From Candidatus Poribacteria bacterium (GTDB taxonomy: Bacteria > Poribacteria > WGA-4E > GCA-2687025), in assembly GCA_027625215.1 (NCBI GenBank), contig JAQBWJ010000142.1, forward strand, positions 1 through 6,377: a stretch of DNA of 6,377 nucleotides, read 5' to 3'. The translations under genes were made by a program, and so were the position numbers. The notes beneath the pieces are model-generated. The model saw only the letters and a program-made list of their open reading frames with translations. It had not been told where the DNA came from and made no database searches. Below are positions 1 through 6,377 of this stretch, in pieces. Position 1 is the first letter of the stretch. The number at the start of each line of letters is the position of its first letter.

Positions 1-2
1 AC

Positions 3-2570
3 GCGCGAATGCGGTGGAGCGTCACGTTGCGCGTCTTGGCGGTTGGATTGATCGTCGCCGCGCTCGCGGAACCCTACTGGCAACGGATGCGCGCCCGCAT
101 GTCCGTCGTCGCGCTGCTGGATGTGTCGGACAGCCTTTCCGCCGACGCCCAACATCGGGCGTGGGAGCGCGTCGCCGTCTATCTCGACGCGCTTCCCGAC
201 AACGCGGAAGTCTCGACTGTCGCGTTCGGCGCGGAACCGTTCGTCGCCACCGGATTCGGCGCGCCGCGCGACAACAAGCCTTCGCGCCTTCAAGAACGGC
301 TCGCTCAACGCGTCGTCTCAACGTCCGCCACCTCTCTCTCCGACGCGATCACCCATGCGGCGAACCTGCTGCCGCCGTCGGGTGAACGACGACTTCTCCT
401 CGTCTCGGACGGCGCGGAAACGGCGGGCGATGCGCTGTCCGTCGTCGCGCGATTGCGGGCGGAAGGCATCCGACTCGACGCGCTGCCCGTCGAAACGTCC
501 TCCGTCAACGACGCGAGGCTGATCGAGATTCGCGCCCAACCGCGCGCGCGCCTCGGTGAGACCATCCCCATTTCGTTTGTCATCGAAAGCGGCCGCGAGA
601 TCGCCGCGACGCTCCGCCTGTCCGATTCCGGCAACCCCGTCACCGAGGCGCCGATCACCTTGTCGCGCGGACGGCAAACCGTCGAGATACCCGCGTCGAT
701 CCAGACCTCCGGCGAACATCGCTTCGACGCCCAACTGATCGTCCCCGATGACTCGGTTCTCACCAACAACGGCGCGACCGTTTTCGTAGACGCGGCTGGC
801 GAAACGCGCGCCCTCTACGTGCAAGGCGGAACGCGACCGACCGCCGTTCAGTCCGTCGCAACGACCGCCTCGATTCGTTGGCGGGTCATGTCGCCCGACG
901 CGCTCCCGACTCGCTTCGCCGACATGGACGCCATCGTCTTCGACAACGTGTCGGCGACCGATCTGACCGTCGCGCAGATGACCGCGCTTCAACAGTTCGT
1001 CCGCGAAGGAGGCGGTTGGCTATCCATCGGCGGCGACGCGACATTCGGCGCGGGCGGCTGGCGCGAAACGCCGCTCGAAACCGCCGCTCCCATCGAGATG
1101 GTCCCGCAGGAGAAACGGAAACCGCTCGCCCTGTTGCTGCTGCTCGACAAGTCCGGCAGCATGGCGCACGAGAGCGGCGGCGTTCAAAAACTGACGCTCG
1201 CCGCCGCCGCGACCCGCGCCGCCCTCGACGCGCTGGACGACGCCGACCGCATCGGCGTGATCGCCTTCGACGCGAAACCGCGCACGGTGGTCGAACTGTC
1301 GCCCAAATCGGAACGCGCCTCCATCCTGCGCGCCGTCGAAGACCTGAAACCGGGCGCGGGCACCGAGATCGTCCCCGCCCTGAACGCCGCACTCGACATG
1401 TTGATCAACGTTGATTACCCTCGTCAACATATCCTTCTGTTGTCGGATGGGCAGTCCGAAGGCGAAATCGAAGCGGCGGCGCTGCGGCTGTCGGAGGCGG
1501 GGATCACCGTTTCGACCATCGCCGTCGGCGTCGATGCCCGCGCGACGTTGGAAGCGGTCGCGCTCGCCGGACGCGGCTCGTTCTATCCGCTCGAAGACAT
1601 GGGGCGATTGCCGCGCATCTTCGCTGAGGAAGCGCGTCAGGACGGCGACGTGGTCGTGCAGGAACCGACGCAGGTGGTCGCCGCGCTCGCGTCGCCGCTG
1701 GTTGAGGGTGACTTCCCGCCGATTCAAGGCTACCTCGCTTCGTCGCCCAAACCGACGGCGCAGGTTTTCCTGCAAACGGTTGAAGGCGACCCATTGCTGG
1801 TCGGATGGCGGTACGGGGCGGGCAGGGCGATGGCGTTCCTCTCCGACGGCGGCAACCGCTGGGCGACCGATTGGGCGATCCGCGACGATTTCGCCGCGCG
1901 ATGGGCGGCATGGCTCCGTTGGACGCTCCCGTCGCGCGACACGGACGCCTTCGACGCGCAAATCGCCGTCGTCGGTTCCGAACTGCGCGTTCACGTCGCC
2001 TACCCACCGGACGAGTCCGTCCGTCAACCGCCGATGCTGGAACTCATCACCCCGAACGACGACCATCGACCCGTCGCCATGACGCGGGATGAGGGGGGTT
2101 TCTCGACGCGGCTCCCGTTGGAATCGGCGGGGGTTCATACGGTGATCGTGTCGGATGAGAACGACGCGCTGCGTCGGAAGATCGCCTATTTCGCCAACGC
2201 GGAATCGCTCATTGCGTCGGACCCGTCGCTGCTGCGGCAACTCGCCGAGCGCACGGGCGGAACGATCTCGCCCGATCCGACCGTATGGGCGCGTCCGACG
2301 CGCGAAGGCGTCTTCGGCGAAGAACCGTTGAGCGCGCCGTTGCTTGCCGCCGGGTTCGTTCTTGTGTTGCTGGAATGGGTCGTGCGACAATTCGCCCTTG
2401 TGGGACGGCGCATGTCGGCGGTACGGGAACGTTCTCCCGAATCGGCATCGCGCGGAACGCGACTGGCGAACGCAAAGCGACGCGCGTCTCCAACCGACGC
2501 GCCGAGCGCCATCGTCGATGTCGGCAGCCGCCTCCGTCATGCGAAGACACGCGCTCAGGTAGGTCGCTAG
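3..2570 (+). CDS. Membrane-anchored protein with two VWA domains and a GATase1-like segment (5' partial)
   Basis: Numbering is from the ATG at 9. A hydrophobic segment (residues 5-20, ending ALAEP) is followed by a first von Willebrand A domain (about 33-165) with metal-site motif DVSDS (38-42) and SDG (133-135). A beta-rich stretch (about 170-260) follows, then a glutamine-amidotransferase-like segment (about 267-365) with EGGGWLSIGGDATFGAGGW and no visible catalytic Cys-His pair. A second VWA domain (about 373-545) has DKSGS (380-384), the metal-site Thr in GAGTE (452) and SDG (479-481). A C-terminal membrane helix (about 776-790) precedes an Arg-rich tail. Related proteins usually have two N-terminal helices, and the ALAxP helix is normally the second. 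The frame is open to the window edge, so I infer the true start lies upstream and the ATG at 9 is internal. The VWA domains probably bind ligand through a divalent metal in the periplasm. The biological role of the family is unknown. Confidence 0.88.
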   Translation, partial: ARMRWSVTLRVLAVGLIVAALAEPYWQRMRARMSVVALLDVSDSLSADAQHRAWERVAVYLDALPDNAEVSTVAFGAEPFVATGFGAPRDNKPSRLQERLAQRVVSTSATSLSDAITHAANLLPPSGERRLLLVSDGAETAGDALSVVARLRAEGIRLDALPVETSSVNDARLIEIRAQPRARLGETIPISFVIESGREIAATLRLSDSGNPVTEAPITLSRGRQTVEIPASIQTSGEHRFDAQLIVPDDSVLTNNGATVFVDAAGETRALYVQGGTRPTAVQSVATTASIRWRVMSPDALPTRFADMDAIVFDNVSATDLTVAQMTALQQFVREGGGWLSIGGDATFGAGGWRETPLETAAPIEMVPQEKRKPLALLLLLDKSGSMAHESGGVQKLTLAAAATRAALDALDDADRIGVIAFDAKPRTVVELSPKSERASILRAVEDLKPGAGTEIVPALNAALDMLINVDYPRQHILLLSDGQSEGEIEAAALRLSEAGITVSTIAVGVDARATLEAVALAGRGSFYPLEDMGRLPRIFAEEARQDGDVVVQEPTQVVAALASPLVEGDFPPIQGYLASSPKPTAQVFLQTVEGDPLLVGWRYGAGRAMAFLSDGGNRWATDWAIRDDFAARWAAWLRWTLPSRDTDAFDAQIAVVGSELRVHVAYPPDESVRQPPMLELITPNDDHRPVAMTRDEGGFSTRLPLESAGVHTVIVSDENDALRRKIAYFANAESLIASDPSLLRQLAERTGGTISPDPTVWARPTREGVFGEEPLSAPLLAAGFVLVLLEWVVRQFALVGRRMSAVRERSPESASRGTRLANAKRRASPTDAPSAIVDVGSRLRHAKTRAQVGR

Positions 2571-2593
2571 CCGCTTCACCCCTCATCGTTGCG

Positions 2594-2598
2594 AAAGG
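2594..2598 (+). promoter_or_regulatory. Ribosome binding site AAAGG for the HEAT-repeat gene
   Basis: AAAGG ends seven bases before the GTG at 2606. It lies in the 35-base gap after the VWA gene's stop codon. No ATG lies in frame between that stop and the GTG, so this site decides the start. The only upstream in-frame ATG would place about 290 bases inside the VWA gene. Confidence 0.55.
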
Positions 2599-2605
2599 TC
2601 TCGTC

Positions 2606-3058
2606 GTGCCGAAAAACGACGACGCTTACAACAACACGCCGCGTCTGACCGACCCGCCCTCCATCGTGCGCGGCGCGTCCAAGACCGCCGCGACGCAGCA
2701 CGGCACGGGAACCTACCGAGAACCGTTTGAACGCGCATCCATTCTCCGTCGGTACGGCGTCCGCATCCTCTCGGCGTTGGGACCGCACGCGACGCGCGCG
2801 TTGCGTCAGCTGGCGAATCACGGGGATCCGCTCGTCCGCGCGTCCGTCGCCGACGAACTGAAACGTCACGCCGACGTGGAATCCATCGACACGCTCGCGC
2901 GAATCGCCGCCCGCGACGCGATCCCCGAAGTGCAGGAAGCGGCGCGTCAAGCGGTTGAGGAACTGCGGCTCATCGCGGAACGTCTCGCCGCGCAACAACG
3001 ACCGTCTCAACGGGCGCAGACACCCCTCCTTGAAACGGGCGAAACGGACGCGAACTGA
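2606..3058 (+). CDS. Small HEAT-repeat protein, GTG start
   Basis: This is a 150-residue protein without signal peptide or membrane segment. The first 40 residues are polar and probably disordered. Residues about 42-128 are helical and hold two HEAT-like units of the kind seen in PBS-lyase-type repeats. The first includes HGDPLVRASVADELKRH (72-88), the second ARDAIPEVQEAARQAVEEL (102-120), both with the usual Asp-x-x-Val-Arg/Gln-x-x-Ala spacing. The tail (about 130-150) is again polar. Such repeats form a protein-binding scaffold, and no catalytic residues are evident. The GTG at 2606 was chosen for its AAAGG site and because an upstream start would overlap the VWA gene deeply. The 35-base gap suggests co-transcription with the VWA gene, possibly as a partner of its cytoplasmic tail; that is inference. 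The exact function is unknown. Confidence 0.75.
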   Translation: MPKNDDAYNNTPRLTDPPSIVRGASKTAATQHGTGTYREPFERASILRRYGVRILSALGPHATRALRQLANHGDPLVRASVADELKRHADVESIDTLARIAARDAIPEVQEAARQAVEELRLIAERLAAQQRPSQRAQTPLLETGETDAN

Positions 3059-3066
3059 CGGTTCGC
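3050..3066 (+). terminator. Weak stem-loop spanning the HEAT gene stop codon
   Basis: GCGAAC (3050-3055) and GTTCGC (3061-3066) are perfect inverted repeats around a five-base loop, TGACG, which contains the TGA stop. A competing pair, GGGCGAA (3037-3043) with TTCGCCC (3062-3068), uses the same right arm. The sequence after it (CCGATCTTTCACC) has no real T-run, so this is at best a weak intrinsic terminator and may be chance in GC-rich DNA. Confidence 0.22.
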
Positions 3067-3080
3067 CCCGATCTTTCACC

Positions 3081-3110
3081 TTGAACTCGCCGCGCGACTT
3101 CCGCGATGAT
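3081..3110 (+). promoter_or_regulatory. Candidate sigma70-type promoter for the lyase gene
   Basis: TTGAAC (3081-3086) matches four of six bases of the -35 consensus. GATGAT (3105-3110) matches four of six of the -10 consensus, with an 18-base spacer. Transcription would begin near 3117, giving a leader of about 58 bases. The leader is visibly richer in A/T than the flanking genes. It supports the lyase having its own promoter, but both boxes are imperfect and no start site can be proven from sequence. Confidence 0.35.
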
Positions 3111-3174
3111 ACGGCAACTCTCTTCAACCCTTCGCTTAGACGACTCGTCAATCACATTTTTGGAAACCTCCCCA

Positions 3175-4092
3175 ATGCCGAACAAGACGCTCTCCGGCTT
3201 GATCGCTGCCCCTCACACGCCGTTCCACCCACACGGGAACGTCCGCTACGAGACGATTGAACGACAGGCGCAACTGCTGTCGAACAACGGGGTGAGCGGC
3301 GCGTTCATCTGCGGCACGACGGGCGAGGGAGCGTCGCTGACGACGGAGGAACGGATGCGCGTCGCGGAGAGATGGCGGGAAGTCCAGCCGGAGGGGTTCG
3401 TCACGGTCGTTCATGTTGGTCATACGAGTTTGGGCGAGGCGAGCGCGTTGGCGCGTCACGCTCAGGAGATCGGCGCGGACGCGATGGCGGCGGTGCCCCC
3501 GTTCTACTACAAGCCGCCGACGGTGGACGCGCTCGTTGCTGCGTGCGCCGAGATCGCCGCCGCCGCGCCGCAGACGCCGTTCTACTACTACCACATTCCC
3601 GGCATGACGGGCGTTCACTTCTCGATGCGGGCGTTTCTCGAAGCCGCCGCCGACCGCATCCCGACGCTCGCCGGGATCAAGTACTCCGACGGCGACCTGA
3701 TGGACTTCGGTCGGTGAGCCGATTTCGACGGCGGCAGATTCACGATGTTGTTCGGCAGCGACGAGATTCTGCTGTCGGCGTTGGTGGCGGGCGCGAGCGG
3801 AGCCGTCGGCAGCACCTACAATTACGCCTCGCGGCTCTACCTGCGGGTGATGGACGCCTACGCGAACGGCGACATGAAAACGGCGGAACGCGAACAGGCG
3901 AAATCGCGCGAGATGGTGCGGATCGCGTTTCGCTACGGCGGGATGGCGACGGGCAAAGCGATGATGTCGCTGGTTGGCGTCGATTGCGGAGGGTTGCGAC
4001 CGCCACTTCAATCGCTCACGCAGGGGGAAGTGGCATCGTTGAAGCGCGATTTGGATGAGATCGGTTTTTTCGAGTTCGCGTCGAAACTCTGA
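3175..4092 (+). pseudogene. nanA: N-acetylneuraminate lyase (DapA/NanA superfamily), interrupted by in-frame TGA
   Basis: The intact product would be 305 residues, normal for a class I aldolase that splits N-acetylneuraminate into N-acetylmannosamine and pyruvate. Visible motifs are GLIAAPHTPF (8-17), pyruvate-site GTTGEG (47-52), FYYYHIPGMTG (136-146) with the catalytic Tyr before HIP (Tyr139), Schiff-base Lys169 in GIKYSDGD, GSDE (194-197) and GSTYN (212-216). A TGA at codon 181 splits it into 180 and 124 residues in the same frame, with no other lesion. The first fragment lacks the last barrel strands and should be inactive. ATG 3175 was chosen because the family's N-terminus begins a few residues before GLIAA; the upstream ATG at 3106 would add 23 unrelated residues and overlaps the candidate promoter. 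The motifs resemble animal NPL more than E. coli NanA. Sialate is the likeliest substrate, but other DapA-family activities are possible. It may still be functional if the TGA is an error or is recoded. Confidence 0.85.
3715..3717 (+). other. In-frame TGA at a cysteine position in the lyase gene
   Basis: The codon follows DLMDFGR and precedes ADFDGGRFTMLFGSDE. From memory, human NPL reads DFGQC at this place, so Cys is expected. The other Cys codons in this gene are TGC, so one C-to-A change explains it. The two long genes in the window contain no in-frame TGA, which argues against TGA being generally a sense codon in this genome. Confidence 0.85.
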
Positions 4093-4108
4093 GCGCGGGG
4101 TCGGGGAC

Positions 4109-6377
4109 TTACGGCATCGCCGCGTTCGCCGAGAAGCGGTTCATGCCGCGCGGTTCGGAGAACGACTCGTCTCGGTAGACGACTTCCTTCATCAGGTTCG
4201 CCCAAATCGGCAACGCCGCTTCCGAACCTGTCTTGCCGACTTTCTTCTCAGGGTTGTCGAACCCGACCCACACGCCCGTCACCAACGACGGCGTGTACCC
4301 GATGAACCAAGCGTCGGTGTAGTCGGAGGTCGTGCCCGTTTTCCCTGCCGCCGTGTAGTTGAAGCCGAGCGTGCGGGCGCGGATGCCCGTGCCGTGCGCT
4401 TTCGTCATTGCGCCCTGCAACGCTTCGGTCGTCATATAGGCGAAACGCGAATCGATCACTTCGTGGCGACGCGGGTTGTTTTCCTCGCGGATGACCCCGT
4501 CGAGGGTGACGATGTAGCGGACGGCGACGGGCTCGGCGCGCGTGCCCTGCCCGGGAAACGTCGTGTACGCGGCGATCATTTCCATCGGCGTCACGTCCGC
4601 CGAACCCAACGACAACGCGGCGAACGGCGGCAACGGCGACTCAATGCCCATTCTGCGCGCCAAGTCGATGACGGGCCCAATGCGCGTCCTGCGGATGGCG
4701 TCGTCGTTCATCAACCGAGCCGTCGGGATGTTCAACGACTTTTCGAGCGCAAACCGCAGCGTGACGGAGCCGTAGAACTCGTCCGCGCGGTAGTTCGTCG
4801 GTGTCCAGGTGCTGACGCCCGTCCAATACGACCACGGCTCGTCGATGATATGGTCGTCCAACCGCCAACCCTGTTCCCACGCCTCCGTATAGACGATTGG
4901 CTTCCATGAGGAGCCCGACTGCCGTTGCGCTTGGGTGATGTGGTTGTATTGGTGGAACTCATAGTCCCGCCCGCCGACCAACGCGCGGACGTACCCGGTC
5001 TGCGCGTCCATCATCAACACGCCCGCCTGCGTGTAGTTTTTCAGGTACGACTTGTCTTTTGAGCCGGAACGCACCTGTTCGCGCGCCTGATCGTACGATA
5101 TGGACGAGTATCGGCTGGAAGCGTCCAATTCGCGGAGGTGTTCCGCCATCGTCTCCTGCGCCATCGCCTGATACAGCGGGTCGAGCGTCGTGTAGACCCG
5201 CAGTCCGCTCGAAAAGAGTTCGTCCTTCGTGTACTTCGTTTCGAGCATTTGGCGGATGTAGGAGGTGAAGTACGGCGCGCGACTCCGAATCTTGCGGCGC
5301 TCCGGCGAGGCGACGACCAACTGTTCTGATACCGCCGCATCGTATTCCGATTTCGTGATGAAGCCGCGTCGCTCCATCTGCTTCAGCACGAGATTGCGGC
5401 GTCGCGTCGCGTTGTCGGGGTTGAGGATCGGCGAATAGCGCGTCGGCGCGTTCGGCACGGCGGCGAGCGTCGCGCACTCGACGAGCGTCAGTTCGCCCAC
5501 GTCCTTGTCGAAGAAGTAACGCGCCGCCTCTTTCGCGCCGAACAGCGTGCGGTTGTTCGCGCGTCCGTAGTCGTTGAAGTTCAGGTAGCGTTCGAGGATT
5601 TCGTCTTTGGAATAGCGCTGTTCGATGCGAATGGCGAGCACCCACTCCTTCACCTTGCGCGTCACCTGCTTGTCGCGCGTCAGGAGGATGTTTTTCGCCA
5701 GTTGTTGGGTGATCGTGCTCGCGCCGTACAGTCGCCCGTGCAGGACGTTCCTGACCATCGCAACGGCGAACCGTCGGGCGTGAATGCCGGGATGGCGATA
5801 AAAGTCTTTGTCTTCGATGGCGATGGTCGCTTGAATCAGATGTTCGGGCGCGTCTTGCAGGCGGATCAGTTGGCGGGCGAGTTGCTCGTCGATGTTGTAG
5901 AACTCGTCCATCAACTCCGGTTCGAGAAAGATCATGTCGCGGCGATTGCCGTTGTCGTCGGAAATCGAGGTCAACCTGCCGTCTTTGAAACGGAGCGTGA
6001 ACGACTGCGCCGCTTGACTCAATCGCGGGTAGACGAGCCGACGCGCGTATACGGTCAGATCGCCCTCGCCGACGGACGGCACGTCGTCGCGGAACTCGCC
6101 GACCATGGGCGCGCCGTTGGGGATGGGCGCGTAGTCCAACCGTTCCAGTCGAGCGCGCACATGTTTGATCGGCACGCCTTGTTGGATCACCGCCGGAGCC
6201 GAATAGACCTCCGAATGCTGCTTCCACGTTTTGATTTCGCCGTATTCGAGCGACGCCAAATCGGGCACTTCCGTCGCCTTCAGCGAGATAAAATGCGCCC
6301 CGTACGCGGTGAACGCCAACGTCCCGATCACCCCGAAGATGAAGACGACCTGAAACACGCGCCACGCGATCTGAACG
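4109..6377 (-). CDS. Class A penicillin-binding protein, PBP1B-like bifunctional peptidoglycan synthase (5' partial)
   Basis: Numbering is from the GTG at 6358. This enzyme polymerises lipid II into glycan strands and cross-links the stem peptides, on the outer face of the inner membrane. An N-terminal helix (2-20) is followed by a region resembling the UB2H domain of PBP1B (about 48-155, from EVYSAPAV to FLEPELM). The GT51 domain (about 165-330) has EDKDFYRH with catalytic Glu182, GASTITQQLAKN (212-223), KEWVLAIRIEQRYSKDEIL (237-255) and GAKEAARYFF (274-283). The transpeptidase domain (about 440-725) has SSWK with nucleophile Ser483, SLN (541-543) and KTG (673-675). All catalytic motifs are intact. 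The frame stays open above the GTG (VQIAWR) to the window edge, so the cytoplasmic start is probably outside and the GTG may be internal. The gene ends 16 bases from the convergent lyase gene, with no obvious terminator between. A class A PBP is near certain; the PBP1B subtype is likely. Confidence 0.95.
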   Translation of the reverse strand, partial: VQIAWRVFQVVFIFGVIGTLAFTAYGAHFISLKATEVPDLASLEYGEIKTWKQHSEVYSAPAVIQQGVPIKHVRARLERLDYAPIPNGAPMVGEFRDDVPSVGEGDLTVYARRLVYPRLSQAAQSFTLRFKDGRLTSISDDNGNRRDMIFLEPELMDEFYNIDEQLARQLIRLQDAPEHLIQATIAIEDKDFYRHPGIHARRFAVAMVRNVLHGRLYGASTITQQLAKNILLTRDKQVTRKVKEWVLAIRIEQRYSKDEILERYLNFNDYGRANNRTLFGAKEAARYFFDKDVGELTLVECATLAAVPNAPTRYSPILNPDNATRRRNLVLKQMERRGFITKSEYDAAVSEQLVVASPERRKIRSRAPYFTSYIRQMLETKYTKDELFSSGLRVYTTLDPLYQAMAQETMAEHLRELDASSRYSSISYDQAREQVRSGSKDKSYLKNYTQAGVLMMDAQTGYVRALVGGRDYEFHQYNHITQAQRQSGSSWKPIVYTEAWEQGWRLDDHIIDEPWSYWTGVSTWTPTNYRADEFYGSVTLRFALEKSLNIPTARLMNDDAIRRTRIGPVIDLARRMGIESPLPPFAALSLGSADVTPMEMIAAYTTFPGQGTRAEPVAVRYIVTLDGVIREENNPRRHEVIDSRFAYMTTEALQGAMTKAHGTGIRARTLGFNYTAAGKTGTTSDYTDAWFIGYTPSLVTGVWVGFDNPEKKVGKTGSEAALPIWANLMKEVVYRDESFSEPRGMNRFSANAAMP

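Noticed and set aside
1020..2579. Long open frame of 519 codons on the minus strand opposite the VWA gene
   Set aside because: Its product is Arg-rich with no recognisable domain. It mirrors the high-GC codon pattern of a clearly homologous plus-strand gene.
3139..3149. Eleven-base odd palindrome GACGA-C-TCGTC in the lyase leader, as a possible operator
   Set aside because: The arms are only five bases, the flanks do not extend the symmetry, and such words are frequent in this sequence.
3715..3717. Genome-wide reassignment of TGA to a sense codon
   Set aside because: The VWA and PBP genes run through about 1,600 codons with no in-frame TGA, Trp is encoded by TGG, and TGA serves as the stop for the HEAT and lyase genes.
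3148..4011. 287-codon minus-strand frame opposite the lyase
   Set aside because: It is a shadow: Arg/His-rich, no domain, and it fully overlaps strong aldolase motifs on the plus strand.
3745..4092. Separate 115-residue gene starting at the ATG after the lyase stop
   Set aside because: It is the C-terminal third of the lyase in the same frame, with no ribosome site of its own evident. An isolated half-barrel is unlikely to be a gene.
4112..4122. CGGC-ATC-GCCG hairpin near the PBP stop, as a terminator
   Set aside because: A four-base stem inside the PBP coding end with no T-run on either strand.
4055..4909. 284-codon plus-strand frame opposite the PBP 3' part
   Set aside because: Arg-rich composition, no domain, no credible ribosome site, and it lies antisense to the transpeptidase domain.
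4959..6365. 468-codon minus-strand frame in another phase of the PBP gene
   Set aside because: The product is Arg-rich and without motifs, while the overlapping frame carries every GT51 and transpeptidase motif in this stretch.

Overview
The window is GC-rich (about 60-65 % by eye, not counted) and densely coding, with G/C-ending codons and standard stop codons. It reads as bacterial chromosome. The penicillin-binding protein carries a PBP1B-like region between its membrane anchor and its glycosyltransferase domain, and the VWA protein is of a type common in diderm, environmental and often uncultured phyla. I cannot name a phylum. I see no tRNA, rRNA, CRISPR array, insertion sequence or phage gene.

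Layout, left to right. (1) 3-2570 (+): a large membrane-anchored protein with two von Willebrand factor A domains around a glutamine-amidotransferase-like segment; its 5' end lies outside the window. (2) 2606-3058 (+): a small HEAT-repeat protein with a GTG start, 35 bases after gene 1 and probably in the same operon. (3) 3059-3174: a 116-base gap with a weak stem-loop over the preceding stop and a candidate promoter. (4) 3175-4092 (+): an N-acetylneuraminate lyase-type aldolase gene, full length but interrupted by one in-frame TGA at codon 181. (5) 4109-6377 (-): a bifunctional class A penicillin-binding protein, convergent with the lyase and with its 5' end outside the window.

The genes do not form one pathway. 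Genes 1 and 2 look like an envelope-associated pair with adhesion or protein-interaction domains. The lyase would cleave sialic acid to N-acetylmannosamine and pyruvate if it were made whole. The PBP polymerises and cross-links peptidoglycan.

The most notable signal is the lyase stop codon. The reading frame is the same on both sides, homology runs straight through, and the TGA sits where relatives carry cysteine (human NPL from memory: DFGQC; here DFGR-stop). A single TGC-to-TGA change, as a fresh nonsense mutation or a sequence error, is the simplest reading. Selenocysteine or readthrough is possible but weakly supported. I found no convincing new multi-gene system.
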